64,000 nt of DNA from Ampelomyces quisqualis (GCA_018398575.1 JAGTXZ010000018.1:372001-436000); one strand, 5' to 3'. Counted from the stretch's first letter, positions 24,981 to 36,560 are shown. Notes: generated from the sequence alone by a model not told the origin. Made by a program: numbers and translations.

Positions 24981-24995
24981 AGATTAGAAGAGAGA
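24981..24995 (+). other. Polypurine tract of Gypsy-2b
   Basis: GATTAGAAGAGAGA immediately before the TG of the 3' LTR; the equivalent in Gypsy-2a (47451-47464) is GATTGGGAGAGAGA. Confidence 0.65.
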
Positions 24996-25181
24996 TGTAG
25001 TAAAGTAACATAGAAAGTAAGTCTAAAGGACGCTTAGGGCACAGCTAAGGGCATAGACAAGATACAATAGCTAAAGGGCTATTAGAGAACAAAAGAACTA
25101 ATAACACATACACCTAATAATAATATATTTAAATCTACATTAAATCTAATAGGCCTTAGAGGTAAATAACGCTCTACTACA
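24996..25181 (+). repeat. 3' LTR of Gypsy-2b (186 bp)
   Basis: Matches 12705-12890 without gaps. Followed by TSD CTAC at 25182-25185. Confidence 0.95.
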
Positions 25182-26066
25182 CTACTTGTATAGAGTAGAG
25201 TTTATTATAGAAACAGACGCAAAGACGCTAGTTATATAGCTTTAGTAAAGTGTAACTAACTTACTAGAAGCTCTTATTACGTAGTAGCTAGCGCTTCTTA
25301 ATATATAGAAATTTAACATAGTTTATATTAAAGGTAAGAAAAGCGTAGTAGCTAACACTCTTTTAAGAAGACCTAAGAAGCTAGAGTAGAAGCTACCTAA
25401 TAAGCTAGAGAAGGATATTAAAGATTTTATTAACACTTATCTAAATTTAGTACAGCTTACTATTGTCCTATAGCTACACGTATCTAATCTATATTATAGA
25501 GTCTATAAGGCTAACGTTAGTTTTAAAGAAAACCTGCTAGATAAAGCCTATAGCAAAGAGTCTTAGGCTTAGGCTTAATAGATTCTATTCTACTACTAGC
25601 CTAATAGTCTTTTAATAGCTAAAATAAAAAAGTTTATAAGAGGAGTACTTAAATTAACAGTAAGAGAAAGGCACCTTTTCTTAATACTAACTAGAAGATA
25701 GCTACTACAACAGATTATAGATAAGCCTAAAAAGCGCTTAGCTATTATAAAAGCTATACATAATAAGTTAGGGCACTAAGGAAAAGAAGGTATATAGCGC
25801 AAAGTATAGGCGTATTATTATTAGAAGAGATAATACAAGAACGTTAAGTTCTATATTAAGTTATACCTAGAGTGTTAAGTATACGCCTTAGTAACAGTTT
25901 AAGAGAAACTCTAGCTAACAACCTCTTTAATAATACTCTTTAGCTAAATATTAATAGACGTAGTCTATATACCTTTAGCAAGAGGTAAGAAGTTTCTTAT
26001 AGTAGCCTAATACACTACAATATAGTAGGTTAAAGCTAAAGCCCTATTAAACGTAGACTTAGCATC
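25182..26066 (+). pseudogene. Gypsy-2a, segment 3: end of RNase H and N-terminal integrase
   Basis: Continues the frame cut at 12704; aligns with 18660-19548. It holds the last RNase H peptides (YRVEFIIE-x-DAKTLV, VYIKGKK) and the integrase zinc domain (AIHNKLGH, YKNVKFYIKLYLEC with one Cys now Tyr), then the first core strand (ILIDVVYIP). It is interrupted at 26066 by Gypsy-3a in TSD GCATC, and resumes at 41962. Confidence 0.85.
26062..26066. repeat. TSD of Gypsy-3a (GCATC; partner GTATC at 41957-41961)
   Basis: Five bases flank both ends of Gypsy-3a; the right copy differs by one C to T, a RIP-type change. The empty site in Gypsy-2b (about 19545) reads GCATC. Confidence 0.9.
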
Positions 26067-26324
26067 TGTAAGAAGCAGACTCTAAGAGTAGTTACTAGGA
26101 AATAAAGACGTAAATTTGTAATCTATTCTAATTGCTACCTAAAAGGTTTCTATAGTTCTAAGGCAGTTTAGTTTAGAGGATTTAGGTGCTCTAGTCTAGA
26201 ACTATTTTTAGTGTTCTAGCCTAGAGAAATTTTAGCGTTCTAGTTTAGAACCTTTTTAGTATTCTAGTTTAGTAAGCTAAGGTTTTTCTGTAACTAAAGA
26301 CTAACTAGGCAGCAGCCTATTATA
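26067..26324 (-). repeat. 3' LTR of Gypsy-3a (258 bp)
   Basis: On the plus strand it runs TGTAAGAAGC...CCTATTATA; the end is CCTGTTACA in its partner. It contains four to five imperfect copies of a 23-24-bp unit (core CTAGAACACTAAAA on the minus strand) at about 26180-26285. Confidence 0.95.
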
Positions 26325-28480
26325 TAATCTCTCTACTCTAGCGCTAGGCGCGCTTAGACCTGCGCAACTATTAAAATAAAAATTACTCTACTTAGATCTG
26401 TTATTCTATACTCTTACTTCTCTTTTTAGGTAGTACTATATACTACACTAGCCTTACTTTTTGCATACTTGCTTACGCGTTGCCTCTTTTATTAACCTAC
26501 GCATCTCTTGCGCTTATACTGCTTTTTATAAAGATACTAAGTCTACGCACTTTTTATAGCTTTTCTGCTAAGTGTTGCGCTATTAACTCTTTTGCTGTAA
26601 GTATTACATCTAAGGCGCTAAGCTAGGTCTAGGCATGTTACTAACTAGTAATAGAACAGACCTAATATTCTTATTAAAGTTAAGCTTAACCTACTATATT
26701 GTTTAGGCTGCACTATTACTTAGCTTAAGAGTAACAAGTCTAAGTGCAAGATTACTTATAGTAAGAGCACTTTTACTTAGTGTAAAGACGCGCATATTAT
26801 ATACAGGCCTATAAGTTAACTACTATATTCTCTTACTTATCTAGTTAATTCTAATAACTTCTTAGATTAACAATTACTTTAAGATTATAGTTATCTTGCT
26901 TTATAATACCTTTGCTTGCAATTCTAAAGTTAAGTAGCTGTTAACGCAGCACATAATCTTTAGTCTTTAGTCTAGCTTTATTAATAAGCTTAGGGCTACT
27001 TAAGCAAAGTCTTGCAGTAGTAATAAGTCTAGCTACTAGAGTCTAACGCGCAAAGTTACTAAGGTTAATATCCTGCTAGATATGTACTAGCTTCTCTAGC
27101 AGCTTCTTATTAAGCAGAACACTATTATTTACAAGCTTAATAATGTTAGCGCTAGCGTATAGCAGCTCTACACTAATATAGGCTATTTCTAATTTGTTTT
27201 CTTTCTGTTAGGACTTGTTTCCTTACAGTATTTCTATACATTCTACTAACATTTAATTAGTCTAAAGAGTATAACATATAAATCTTTAGCGTAAGCTTCT
27301 AGGTTTCTTACGTTAGTAACGCCCTCTAGACTACTAATAGGCTACTCTGTTACCTTAATATAATAGAGTCTAATATCTATAAGAAGCCTACGTATAATGC
27401 AAAGGTACAGGCTAAAACTAACTATTTAGTAATAGCAACTATTATACTCTCTAACAGTAAAAAGGTAGGCTCTAGTGTGTAGTAGTCTTACTATAGCTTC
27501 TTTGTAGCGCCTATAGGCAATTTTTATAGTAATAGACTCTCTGTTATAGTTTCTACCTTCTTTCTAATACTAAGCCTAGACTCTATAATACTAGTCTTGC
27601 ATTCTTTAATACTACTTATACATTTAAATAAATATTACGCCTTACGTCTTAGGCTTATAGGTTTTTATAGCTTTACTTCTTCTGCAGACATTGTTATTCT
27701 TGCTAGTCTTTATAGTTCTACGCAGTCTAAGTATTAGAATTCTATACCTTTCCTTAGGTTTTCTTAGGCCTTCTAAAGTTTTATGTTACGCTACGTCTTA
27801 GCTAACTATTACCTAGCTTAAGTAGCTAGGTCTCTAGAGTTAGTCTAGGCTCTTCCTCTTGTACTTTTTAGCTAATAATCTGTTAACGCTAAGCTTTTAA
27901 GCTTCTCTCTCTTTGTTTCTAAGTTATTCTAAGTAGCTAGTAGGACTATTGCTTTAGTTCTTGCGTTTAGCATTTAAGTTCTGTATATCTAGTTCTTAGA
28001 GACTATTAACTACTAGTTATGTCCTAGCTATTAACTAGTTAGAGTAGTTAAGAGTTAGCTAATAGAATAGATATAGGTATCTTCTTCTCTCTCTGCTCTC
28101 TAATAGTACTTCTAGTCTTAGGTCTTGTCTGTTATAGTATCTTTACATTCCTTCTCTTAGTTACTTCTTAGCGTTAGGCATTGTTCCTAGTATAACCTAG
28201 TGCGCTACTATATTATTCTTAATAACTTAGGTTCTGCTTATGCTTATTCTATGTTTAGTTCTTTTTCTACCTTTCTCTCTTATATATAGCGCTGTTATCT
28301 ATTCTAATACTTGTCCTGCGTACTTATAGTTCTTCTCCCTTCTCTTTTCTGCACTAATATACTTATTTAGTAGTTAGGATAAGTAGGCGCTCTACTAACA
28401 ATCTATCTAAGTTTTATTCTATACTAGTTTTATCTAGCTACTTAGTAAGTACTATAGTATTAGTAACATTTACTTATAGT
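26325..28480 (-). other. Gypsy-3a 3' region between chromodomain and 3' LTR
   Basis: Counterpart of 38700-40816 in Gypsy-3b. In element sense it reads as coding-like, Lys/Arg/Asn-rich peptide with a small Cys cluster near 26790-26740. The opposite strand (for example 27390-28370) is also low in stops but very Leu/Ser-rich, so I prefer the element-sense reading. No domain recognised. Confidence 0.35.
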
Positions 28481-28487
28481 TCTTATA

Positions 28488-29800
28488 TTAGTTCTACGTA
28501 TCTTACTTATTTTACTAGGTACTACAGCTATATACCTTACTCTTTCTTCTTCTATTATTCTACAAAGATATAGTTAACAAGGTACTTATTATTAGTTTTG
28601 TCTTTATTTTCTATTATTACTTCTAGTTACTAGTTATTAGACTTCTAGTGTAGAAGTAGATTTCTTATATTAAGCTAGAGGCAGTTAACATAGAATCTTA
28701 GGTGCACTCTAAGAGGTACGCTTAGCTCTATAACGTATAGTAATATAACTTTTATAACTGTATTTTTTCTGTTTTTCTAATCTAACTTCTTTAAAAGTTT
28801 ATTATTAGATATAGTGCAGCTGTACTAGAGCTACACTTTGTCTTCTACACAGAGTTCTAAGGCTTCTTGTCTATAATAGTTAGCCTAGCGTTCTTATTCC
28901 TATTATACTTCTACTATCTTTACTTATACATAGTCTATTATTTCTTTTATCTTAGTTACTATTGCTTTAGTAGCAGCTTCCTTATTAATGCTAAACTAAT
29001 GCTAGTTCTTTACAGTCTATTCTAGGTCTAACTAAATAGGGTCTGTATTATACCTATACTAAAGGAAAAATAGGCTAACGCTTGTAGACGCTATATTTTG
29101 TCTAGCTATAGCAATTTGTGCTAGTAGGCATAGAGCAGCCTAATTTAACTAATCCTAGCTTATAAAGGCTCTTAAGTAGGCTTCTACTATGCTATTTATT
29201 TGCTTTATAGCGCTATCTATCTAAAGGTAGTATACTATTAAAACTTTTCTTTATATTCTAAGCTTATTATAGAGTAAAGACAAGAATTTGCTTACAAACT
29301 ATAACTCTTTATTAGACACTATAGCGTCTAGGAGCTAATAGTACGTAACTACTTGTTTAATAAATGCCTTAACTATAGTAAAAACTTCTAGGTCTAAGAT
29401 AGGCACAAGCACTACGTTTTTACTTAGTTAGTTAGTAACTACTATAAAGTATAGCATTCTACAGCTTAGTAAAAGGCTTATAATAAAGTCTACTAACAAT
29501 ATCTTTTATATTTAGTCTAGGAGTAAGAGTAGGCATAGCAGTTCTTATTTAAGTTCTTTTTATAGCTTTATTCTGCTACACACTGCGTAGTTTTAGACAA
29601 ACTACTAAATACTTAAAAATATTTTAGGCTAAAAGTAGTCTCTTACTAATAATATATAGGTATTTTCTTTACTTAAGTGTTTAGTAATTAGAGAATTATA
29701 CGCTTCTAAGATAATATAAGTTTATAGGTTTGCGCATTCTAGTACCTACTTATATTTCTTATAGAGTAGGCGTTCTAGGTTGTCTAAGGCATACTCTGCT
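28488..29800 (-). pseudogene. Gypsy-3a integrase and chromodomain (RIP-broken)
   Basis: Minus strand. The chromodomain is visible at about 28560-28488 as L-(Q)-YLVK-(W)-VRYVEL-x-(W)-EL-x-VNV, with Trp/Gln as TAG. Upstream of it are the integrase C-terminus and the core with the VSN-x-RG / FVSKF-type segment around 29320-29270, matching 37820-37860 in Gypsy-3b. All stops are TAG/TAA. Confidence 0.75.
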
Positions 29801-29949
29801 AAAGAAACCTTTAGGCTTAAATAAGAAGAGAATTTCTGCTGCTCTATTCTAACAGCGTTAACTGCTACTTAGTAAGCTTTATCTATACAAACTACTTATT
29901 TCTATAACTCTTTAATAGTAGGCTCTAATAATTCTTTAGAGCGCTTGTT

Positions 29950-30480
29950 TATATAAGGACCTTGCCTAAGTGTAATTATGCGTAGTACTGTAGTTTCTTT
30001 AGTAGAATCTAAAATATCTCTTACTATAGCTAGCTTCTTAATACTTTAGTTATAGGTAACGTTTTCTTTTTTTAACGTAGCGTCTTTATTTGTAAGCACG
30101 TTGCCTATAAGTACATTTTAGAGTACTTTTTTGCTAGCTGCAGAGTACTCTTTAGTATTTTAGTTCTAAGTAATGTTTCTTTTTCTTAACGCTGCGTCTT
30201 TGTTTACAAGCACGTTTTAGAGCTACTCTATTTCTTTCTCCTTCTATTGTAGTGTATCTCTCTACTAAGCTACAAAGAAAGTAGTTAACATAGTATCTTT
30301 GTCTGCAAGCACGTTTTAGAGCTACTCTATTTCTTCTTCTTCTTATTATAGTGTATCTCTCTACTAAGCTGCAAAGAAAGTAGCAAGTACTAAGTCTTTT
30401 TTATCTTTAGTTTTTAAAGTAAAAGTAAATAATTAGAAGGTTTAAGACTATACTTGCGCGTCTACTCTTCTTTAAGAAAG
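29950..30480 (-). repeat. 99-bp repeats in the RNase H-integrase linker of Gypsy-3a
   Basis: The string CACGTTTTAGAGCTACTCTA recurs at 30211 and 30310, a period of 99 bp (33 codons), with a more diverged unit upstream. Orthologous to the array at 36674-36985 in Gypsy-3b. Confidence 0.75.
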
Positions 30481-30499
30481 ATCTTGTTCTTTCTTAGAA

Positions 30500-31850
30500 A
30501 GAGCATCTACTCTGCTATTAACATTTTTTAAGTAGTATTAGAATTTAATATTAAACGTGCTAAGAAACTTTACCTAGTAGACGTGTCTTTCTATTAGTAG
30601 TTGTGTAGTAGTAAAGTATTCTAGGTTCTTATAGTCTATAAGCATAGTAAAATGCTTTACTTTTTAAAGTTTAGTTTTCTACTACTCTAAGCACTTAACT
30701 ATAGCTAATAGCTTCTTATTATAGATAGTATAGTTAGCTTCTGCAGCTGTATTCTTTGCTAAGTAGTAAGCTACAGCCTAGAGGCGTCTGTTTCTACTAT
30801 ATTAAGATAATATCTCTTTAGTTAACTATCCTAAGGTGTTGTATTTTACTACTATTTTTAGCTCTATATTAAAGTTTACTAAGAATAGTTCTACTACAAA
30901 AGCTTCTTTTAGCTTCTTAAAGGACATCTATTGTTTAGAACCCTAGTAGAAGGCTACGCCTTTTTTTAGTAAGCCTAGTTAGTAGAGTAGCTAGCTCTAA
31001 AAAGTCTTTTATAAACTGTTAGTAGAAGTTAGCAAAGCTAACAAAACTCTAGACTCCTTTAACTATCTTAAGGGGCTTCTAGAAACGTATAGCAGCTACT
31101 TTCTTAGAGTCTATACTTATTCCTTTCTTAGCCTTAATAATAAATCTAAGGTATCTAGTCTTTTTTACACTAAACTTACTTTTCTCTATATTAAGGTATA
31201 ACTTTACTATACTAAGTTTTTAGATTACTAGCTTTACTTTTTACTTATAGTCTACCTTAAACCTACTTATATATATTAACACGTTGTCTATATAAGCTAA
31301 ATAGAAGTTATCTAAGTATTCTTTTAGTATCTAATTAATATATCTCTAAAACGTGCTTAGAGCGTTTATAAGTCTAAAGAGAGTTACAAGCTACTTATAG
31401 AAGCTAAAGCGCGTCTAGAAGGCTGTCTTCTATTTATCTCTTTTAGTAATTCTAATCTTATAGAATACCTAGATAACATCTACTTTAGTAAACTATTTAG
31501 CTTTAGCAATCTAGGCTAAGGTCTTTTAGATAAGTAGAAGTAGGTATTAGTCCTTTCTTATAATTGTGTTAAGGGCCTAGTAGTCTATATAGAACTAAAG
31601 GCCTTCCTCTAGCTTTTTTACAAGTAGAACTAGTATAGAGGCGCTTAACTAGCTTACTTGTATAAAGCTATAGTCTAGGTAAAAAGTAAGCTCTTTCTAG
31701 AGTATAAGAAGTTCTTCTCTTAACATGCTGTATAGTAAGCTCTACAGCACCTCTATAGTCTTTTTATCTTTTTCTACTAGCTTAATAGAATAATTAATAG
31801 TAAGTCCTCTTACTAGAAGAAGTTAGTTCGCTTTTTTATGTAAGAAGGTT
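30500..31850 (-). pseudogene. Gypsy-3a RT and RNase H (RIP-broken)
   Basis: Minus-strand match to 35100-36560. The catalytic box reads Y-I-D-N (complement at 31294-31283; YIDD expected). The palm approach (AITRKD..YLLLLI-type) lies near 31570-31500, and the RNase H N-terminal part lies near 30960-30830. Stops are TAG/TAA. Confidence 0.8.
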
Positions 31851-32499
31851 TTGTATTCTCCTTTTAGGTAATCTAGAAGTACTAACTTAGAGTCTACTTA
31901 GAGTTTTATTTTTAGAGCCTTTTAGATATCTACTATTAACGCAGCGTAAAAGCAAATAGATTTGTCCTTTTAGCTTTATTATAGCTAAGCTAAGTACGTA
32001 GCTGCTGTAATACTCTATAGTAAAAGAAGTTTCTTTCTTTCTTAGCTTTTAACTTGCGTCTAAGTAGAGTAGATGTATATTAATTTCTTTGCTAGTGCAA
32101 TAGTAACATTATACTAGTTTATCTATAGTTAACCTAGAACTAGGTTATATTCTTTGTCTCTATCTAGTTTATAGGCCTATAGTGTCTCTTTATGCTTATT
32201 AATGTTAATCCTTATCTAGGCAGCTGTCTTTATTTAAGACTAGGCTCTAGCAATCTTAATAATTTCTCTTAGAGCTATTAACTTATACTCTAACTTATTC
32301 TTATAGACAAACTTAGTTAAAGTTGTAGCGTAAGCAAGATACTTAGTGTTAGTTATTATAGAAGTAACTATTATTTTATTAATAATAGTGTGTATAGTAA
32401 TAGGTTCTCTATCTAGCTATTTTTTCTAAAATTGTTAAAATTTCTTATTCTCTTTTAGTGTTGTGTTACTATACTTCTATCTACGCCTTTAGACAAGAG

Positions 32500-33090
32500 T
32501 TACTTATTTTCTAAGCTTAGAGTATTTTTTAACGCGTTCTTTTCTTTCTTACCCTATGCCTTAGCTAACGCAGCTTTAGTAAGTTTTAAAGGTAAGAATA
32601 ATTTGTATTTACTAGTGTAGTATTTTAACTTACTGCAGCAGAAGTATAAGTTGTTTTGTCTCTAGTAAGACTGCTTTTCTATAGTAGCCTACTTAGCTTT
32701 CTTTCTTTTAAGAGATTTTCTCTTAGTTCTTCTAGAATATCCTCTTGTAGGTTTCTAATTAATAGGTTTTCTAACGTTCTGTCTTTTAGTGTACTTACTA
32801 CTAAGTTTTGCCCTATACAAGTTTTTCTTAATAATTACTACTCTATCTATAAGGTTATAGATTCTCTATTTAGGTTTAGTCTCTATAGAAATTATCCTAT
32901 TTTATAGGTCTAGCTAGATAGTACTTAAGTACCTTGTTTTTAGGTTTACTTTATTATCTTCCTTGCCTATATTATAGGCTAGCCTTATAAACTCTACGTT
33001 AAAGCTCTAGAGAGAGAACTTATTCTATTAGATTGTTTAGAGTTTCCTTTGTAATCTTTGGTTGTATAGCTTATCTCTAAATTAGCTGTC
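32500..33090 (-). pseudogene. Gypsy-3a gag, 3' part with eroded CCHC knuckle
   Basis: Minus strand. The zinc knuckle at about 32646-32605 reads Y-F-C-C-S-K-L-K-Y-Y-T-S-K-Y: of C-x2-C-x4-H-x4-C, two Cys and the His now read Tyr, each explained by one G to A or C to T. The frame is cut at 33090 by Gypsy-3b and continues at 41034. The protease lies downstream at about 32500-32000. A plus-strand open frame at 32656-32907 is a shadow. Confidence 0.65.
33086..33090. repeat. TSD of Gypsy-3b (CTGTC; partner 41034-41038)
   Basis: Exact 5-bp duplication. The unoccupied equivalent in Gypsy-4 (about 60470-60490, AATTAGTTGTTAAG) confirms the boundary. Confidence 0.95.
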
Positions 33091-33307
33091 TGTAACAGGC
33101 TGCCGCCTGGTTAGTCCTTGGTTACAGAAAAACCTTAGCTCTCCAAACTAGAACACCAAAAACGCTCTAGACTAGAACACTAAAAACGTTCTAGACTAGA
33201 ACACTAAAATCCTCTAGACTATAAAAACCCTTTAGGTAGCAATTAGAATAGGACACAAATTTATATCTTTATTTCCTAGCATCTACTCTTAGGGTCTGCC
33301 TCTTACA
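33091..33307 (+). repeat. 5' LTR of Gypsy-3b (217 bp, lightly mutated)
   Basis: TGTAACAGGCTGCCGCC...GCCTCTTACA. It keeps CCG, TGG and CCA triplets that are mutated in the 3' copy. It carries three 23-24-bp units (CTAGAACAC(C/T)AAAAACG), one fewer than the 258-bp LTRs of Gypsy-3a. Confidence 0.95.
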
Positions 33308-33499
33308 ACTAAATTTGTTAAACCTAACTAGGCTAAAGAGCTATTAGTAACCTCTAGTATAGAATAAGTAACTATCTCTATAACAGTACAAGATATAATA
33401 GTATAAGCTATCTAGATAAGACGCAACAGCGTCTCTAAGTTAGTTATTAAGGATAAGTTTAATTAGATAATTATTAACAACTTTCTAGACTTAGAGAAA

Positions 33500-34560
33500 T
33501 AACAAATTAAAAAACAATTACTGTTAAACAGCCTTAAAGGAACGCCTACCTAGCAAGAAGTATGTAACTTCTTAGCAGCTAGACTCTCTAACAATAAGAA
33601 AGAAAAGTCTCCTATAAGCGTAGATCTAGACTTAGTATTGCTAGTAAGAAATCTGCAAGAACAAGTTGTAAGGCTTACAGCCTAAGCAACTCTAGAAACT
33701 TCTAGCTTTGTATAGACCTCCTTAGAAAGCTTCCTTTTGCTCTAGAAGACTTATAAAGTTCTTAACCTAGAAGCGTATAAAGGAGATTAAAAGAATTACT
33801 ATATCTTTAAGGCCTAAATAAAGTACAAACTAGAACACAATAGCGCAAGACTAGGCTCTTAAGTAGGCTATATCTTTAACTGCCTTAAGGGGTTAGCAGC
33901 TAGTGTAGCCTTGTCTTAGGTAACCTAGAACCTCTAGAGCTTTATAGAAGAACTTTAGAACTTCCTAAACAACTAATTTAGTAATAAGCTATATAACAAA
34001 AGATTATAAAGAAAACTCTAAATAATCTAATAAAATAAATCTTTTCTCTAGAACTTTAATACAGAGTTTATAAGGCTAGCCTACAACGTAAGTAAGGAAG
34101 ACAACAAAGTAAACCTAAAAACAAGGTATCTAAGCACTATCTAGCTAGACCTACAAGACAGAATAATCTCTATAGAGACTAAACCTAAATAGGAAATCTA
34201 TAACCTTATAGACAGGGTAGTAATTATTAAAGAAAACTTATACAGGGCAAAACTTAGTAGTAAGCACACTAAAAGACAGAATGTTAAGAAACTTATAGAT
34301 TAGGAACCTACAAGAGGACATTCTAGGAGGACTAAAAAAAATCCTCTAAAGAGAAGAAAGCTAAGTAGGCTACTGCAAAAGAGTAGTTTTACTAGAAACA
34401 AAACAACTTATACTTCTACTGCAGCAAGTTAGAACACTACGCTAGTAAATGTAAACTGTTTTTACCTTTAAAACTTACTAAAGCTGTAGTAGCTAAGGCA
34501 CAAGGTAAGGAAGAAGAGAACGCGTTAAAAGACACTCTAAGCTTAGAAAACAAGTAACTC
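33500..34560 (+). pseudogene. Gypsy-3b gag with CCHC zinc knuckle (RIP-broken)
   Basis: Coding-like from about 33500. The nucleocapsid knuckle at 34411-34452 reads Y-F-Y-C-S-K-L-E-H-Y-A-S-K-C, where the first Tyr (TAC) replaces the first Cys (TGC) of C-x2-C-x4-H-x4-C. A basic stretch (KKNPLKRRKLSR-like, about 34330) precedes it. Stops are TAG/TAA. Confidence 0.7.
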
Positions 34561-34639
34561 TTGTCTAAAGTTGCAGACAGAAGTATAGTAACATAACACT
34601 AAAAGAGAACAAGAGATTTTAATAATTCTAAAGAAAATA

Positions 34640-35060
34640 GCTAAATAGAGAACCTATTACTGTACACACTATTGTTAATAAAATAACAGTTACTTTTATA
34701 ATAATTAACACTAAGTGTTTTACTTATGCTATAACTTTAACTAAGTTTATCTATAAGAATAAGTTAGAGCGTAAGTTAATAGCCTTAAGAGAAATTATTA
34801 GAATTGCTAGAGCCTAGTCTTAGATAAAGACAGCTGTCTAGATAAGGATTAATTTAATAGGCACAAGAAGACACTATAGGCTTATAAACTAGATAGAGAC
34901 AAAGAATACAACCTAGTTTTAAGTTAACTATAGATAAACTAGTATAATGTTACTGTTATACTAGCAAAGAAATTAATATACATCTACTCTACTTAAACGT
35001 AAGTTAGAAGTTAGAAGAAAAAGAAACTTCTTTTACTATAGAGTATTACAGTAGCTGCGT
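34640..35060 (+). pseudogene. Gypsy-3b protease region (RIP-broken)
   Basis: Located between the Gag knuckle and RT, in the position of the retropepsin. It carries a hydrophobic ITVTFIIINTKCFTYAI-type stretch (about 34690-34735; a D-[ST]-G-x-x-x loop is expected, here with Asn-Thr). Assigned mainly by position. Confidence 0.4.
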
Positions 35061-35099
35061 ACTCTACCTAGCTACAATAAGGCTAAAAAGACAAATCTA

Positions 35100-36560
35100 T
35101 TTGCTTTTACGCTGCGTTAATAGCAGATATCTAAAAGGCTCTAAAAACTAAGCCTTAAGTAGACTCTAAGTTAGTGCTCTTAGATTACCTAAAAGGGAAA
35201 TACAAAACCTTTCTACGCAAGAAAGCAGACTAACTCCTTCTAGTAAGAGGACCTACTATTAATTATTCTATTAAGCTAGTAGAAAAAGATAGAAAGACTA
35301 TAGAGGTACTGTAGAGCCTAGTATATAGTATGTTAAGAGAAGAACTTCTTATACTCTAAAAAGAGCTTACTTTTTACCTAGACTATAGCTTTATATAGGT
35401 AAGCTAGTTAAGCGCCTCTACACTAGTCCTATTTATAAAGAAGCTAAGAGGGGGCCTATAGTTCTATGTAGACTACTAGGCCCTTAACGCAATTACAAGA
35501 AAGGACTAATACCTGCTTTTACTTATCTAAGAGACCTTAGCCTAGATTACTAAAGCTAAATAGTTTACTAAAGTAGATGTTATCTAAGCCTTCTATAAGA
35601 TTAAGATTGCTAAAAGAGATAAATAGAAGATAGCCTTCTAGACGCGCTTTAGCCTCTATAAGTAGCTTGTAACACCTTTTAGACTTACAAACGCTCTAAT
35701 CACATTCTAAAAATATATTAATTAGATACTAAGAGAACACTTAGATAATTTCTGTTTAGCTTATATAGACAACGTGTTAATATATACAAGTAGGTTTAAA
35801 GCAGACTACAAAAGAAAGGTAAAGCTAGTAATCTAGAAACTTAAGGTAGCAGAGTTACACCTTAATGTAGAGAAAAGCAAGTTTAGTATAAAAAAAACTA
35901 AATACTTTAGATTTATTATTAAGGCTAAGAAAAGAATAAGTATAGACTCTAAGAAAGTAGCTGCTATACGTTTCTAGAAGCCCCTTAAGATAGTTAAAGG
36001 AGTCTAGAGTTTTGTTAGCTTTGCTAACTTCTACTAACAGTTTATAAAAGACTTCTTAGAGCTAGCTACTCTACTAACTAGGCTAACTAGAAAAGGTGTA
36101 GCCTTCTACTAGGGCCTTAAACAATAGATGTCCTTTAATAAGCTAAAAGAAGCTTTTATAGTAGAACTATCTCTAGTAAACTTTAATATAGAGCTTAAGA
36201 CAGTAGTAGAATACAACGCCTTAAGATAGTTAACTAAGAAGGTGCTATCTTAATATAGTAAAGACAAATACTTCTAAGCTGTAGCTTACTACTTAGTAAA
36301 GAACATAGTAGCAGAAGCTAACTATACTATCTATAACAAAGAGCTGGTAACTATAGTTAAGTGCTTAAAGTAGTAAAAAACTAAACTTTAAAAAGTAAAG
36401 TATTTTACTATACTTATAGACTATAAGAACCTAGAATACTTTGCTACTATATAACTACTAACAGAAAGATACGTCTACTAGGTAGAGTTTCTTAGCATGT
36501 TTAATATTAGATTCTAATACTACTTAGGAAACGTTAACAGTAGAGTAGATGCTCTTTTTA
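35100..36560 (+). pseudogene. Gypsy-3b reverse transcriptase and RNase H (RIP-broken)
   Basis: RT fingers: FIKKLRGGL-x-FYVDY-x-ALNAITRKD (about 35430-35500). Palm: ATKW-like TKVDVI-x-AFYKIKIAK (about 35565-35610). Catalytic box Y-I-D-N-V-L-I-Y-T at 35762-35788 (YIDD expected). Thumb: SFVSFANFY-x-QFIKDF (about 36010-36055). RNase H: a LKTVVEYNA region (D-x-S-D lost) through YYLGNVNSRVDALFRK (about 36520-36565), the R-P-G-x-x-N-x-x-A-D-A-L-S motif. Replicates the element RNA. Confidence 0.85.

Larger units (their letters stand above)
20700..24995. other. Gypsy-2b 3' accessory region (4.3 kb, coding-like, strand unresolved)
   Basis: Between pol and the 3' LTR, conserved in Gypsy-2a at 43070-47464. 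Long low-stop runs exist on both strands. On the minus strand, 24640 to 22880 gives balanced, Lys/Asn/Ser-rich peptides with clustered Cys (for example SKHLCSCYARAS and STKGQCLINC), and 21080 to 20706 gives a Ser/Lys/Asn-rich tail ending KALVYLEV-stop. On the plus strand, 21080-21500 and 22020-22700 give plausible Lys/Arg-rich peptides with Cys (NTC-(W)-KRICNYPLRNSCKAKRY). No family recognised. Most likely one or more accessory genes, possibly antisense as in Gypsy-1 and Gypsy-5. Confidence 0.35.
12705..25181 (+). mobile_element. Gypsy-2b: complete 12.5-kb Gypsy element inserted in its sister Gypsy-2a
   Basis: Bounded by 186-bp LTRs (TGTAGTAAAG...CTCTACTACA) and a 4-bp TSD. It contains gag, protease, RT, RNase H and integrase, and then an unusual 4.2-kb stretch between pol and the 3' LTR. 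At about 12.5 kb it is roughly twice the usual 6-7 kb of fungal Gypsy elements, most of the excess being that 3' region. Gypsy-2a has the same region (43070-47464), so it is a family trait. RIP-mutated throughout. Confidence 0.9.

Noticed and set aside
26460..28370. Long low-stop plus-strand reading (antisense to Gypsy-3a) as a third antisense accessory gene
   Set aside because: Composition is overwhelmingly Leu/Ser and the element-sense strand reads better; no C-x2-C-x6-C-x2-V motif seen.
32656..32907. Plus-strand Ser/Leu-rich 83-codon open frame
   Set aside because: Antisense to Gypsy-3a gag; Ser/Leu richness is the complement of Lys/Arg/Glu codons.
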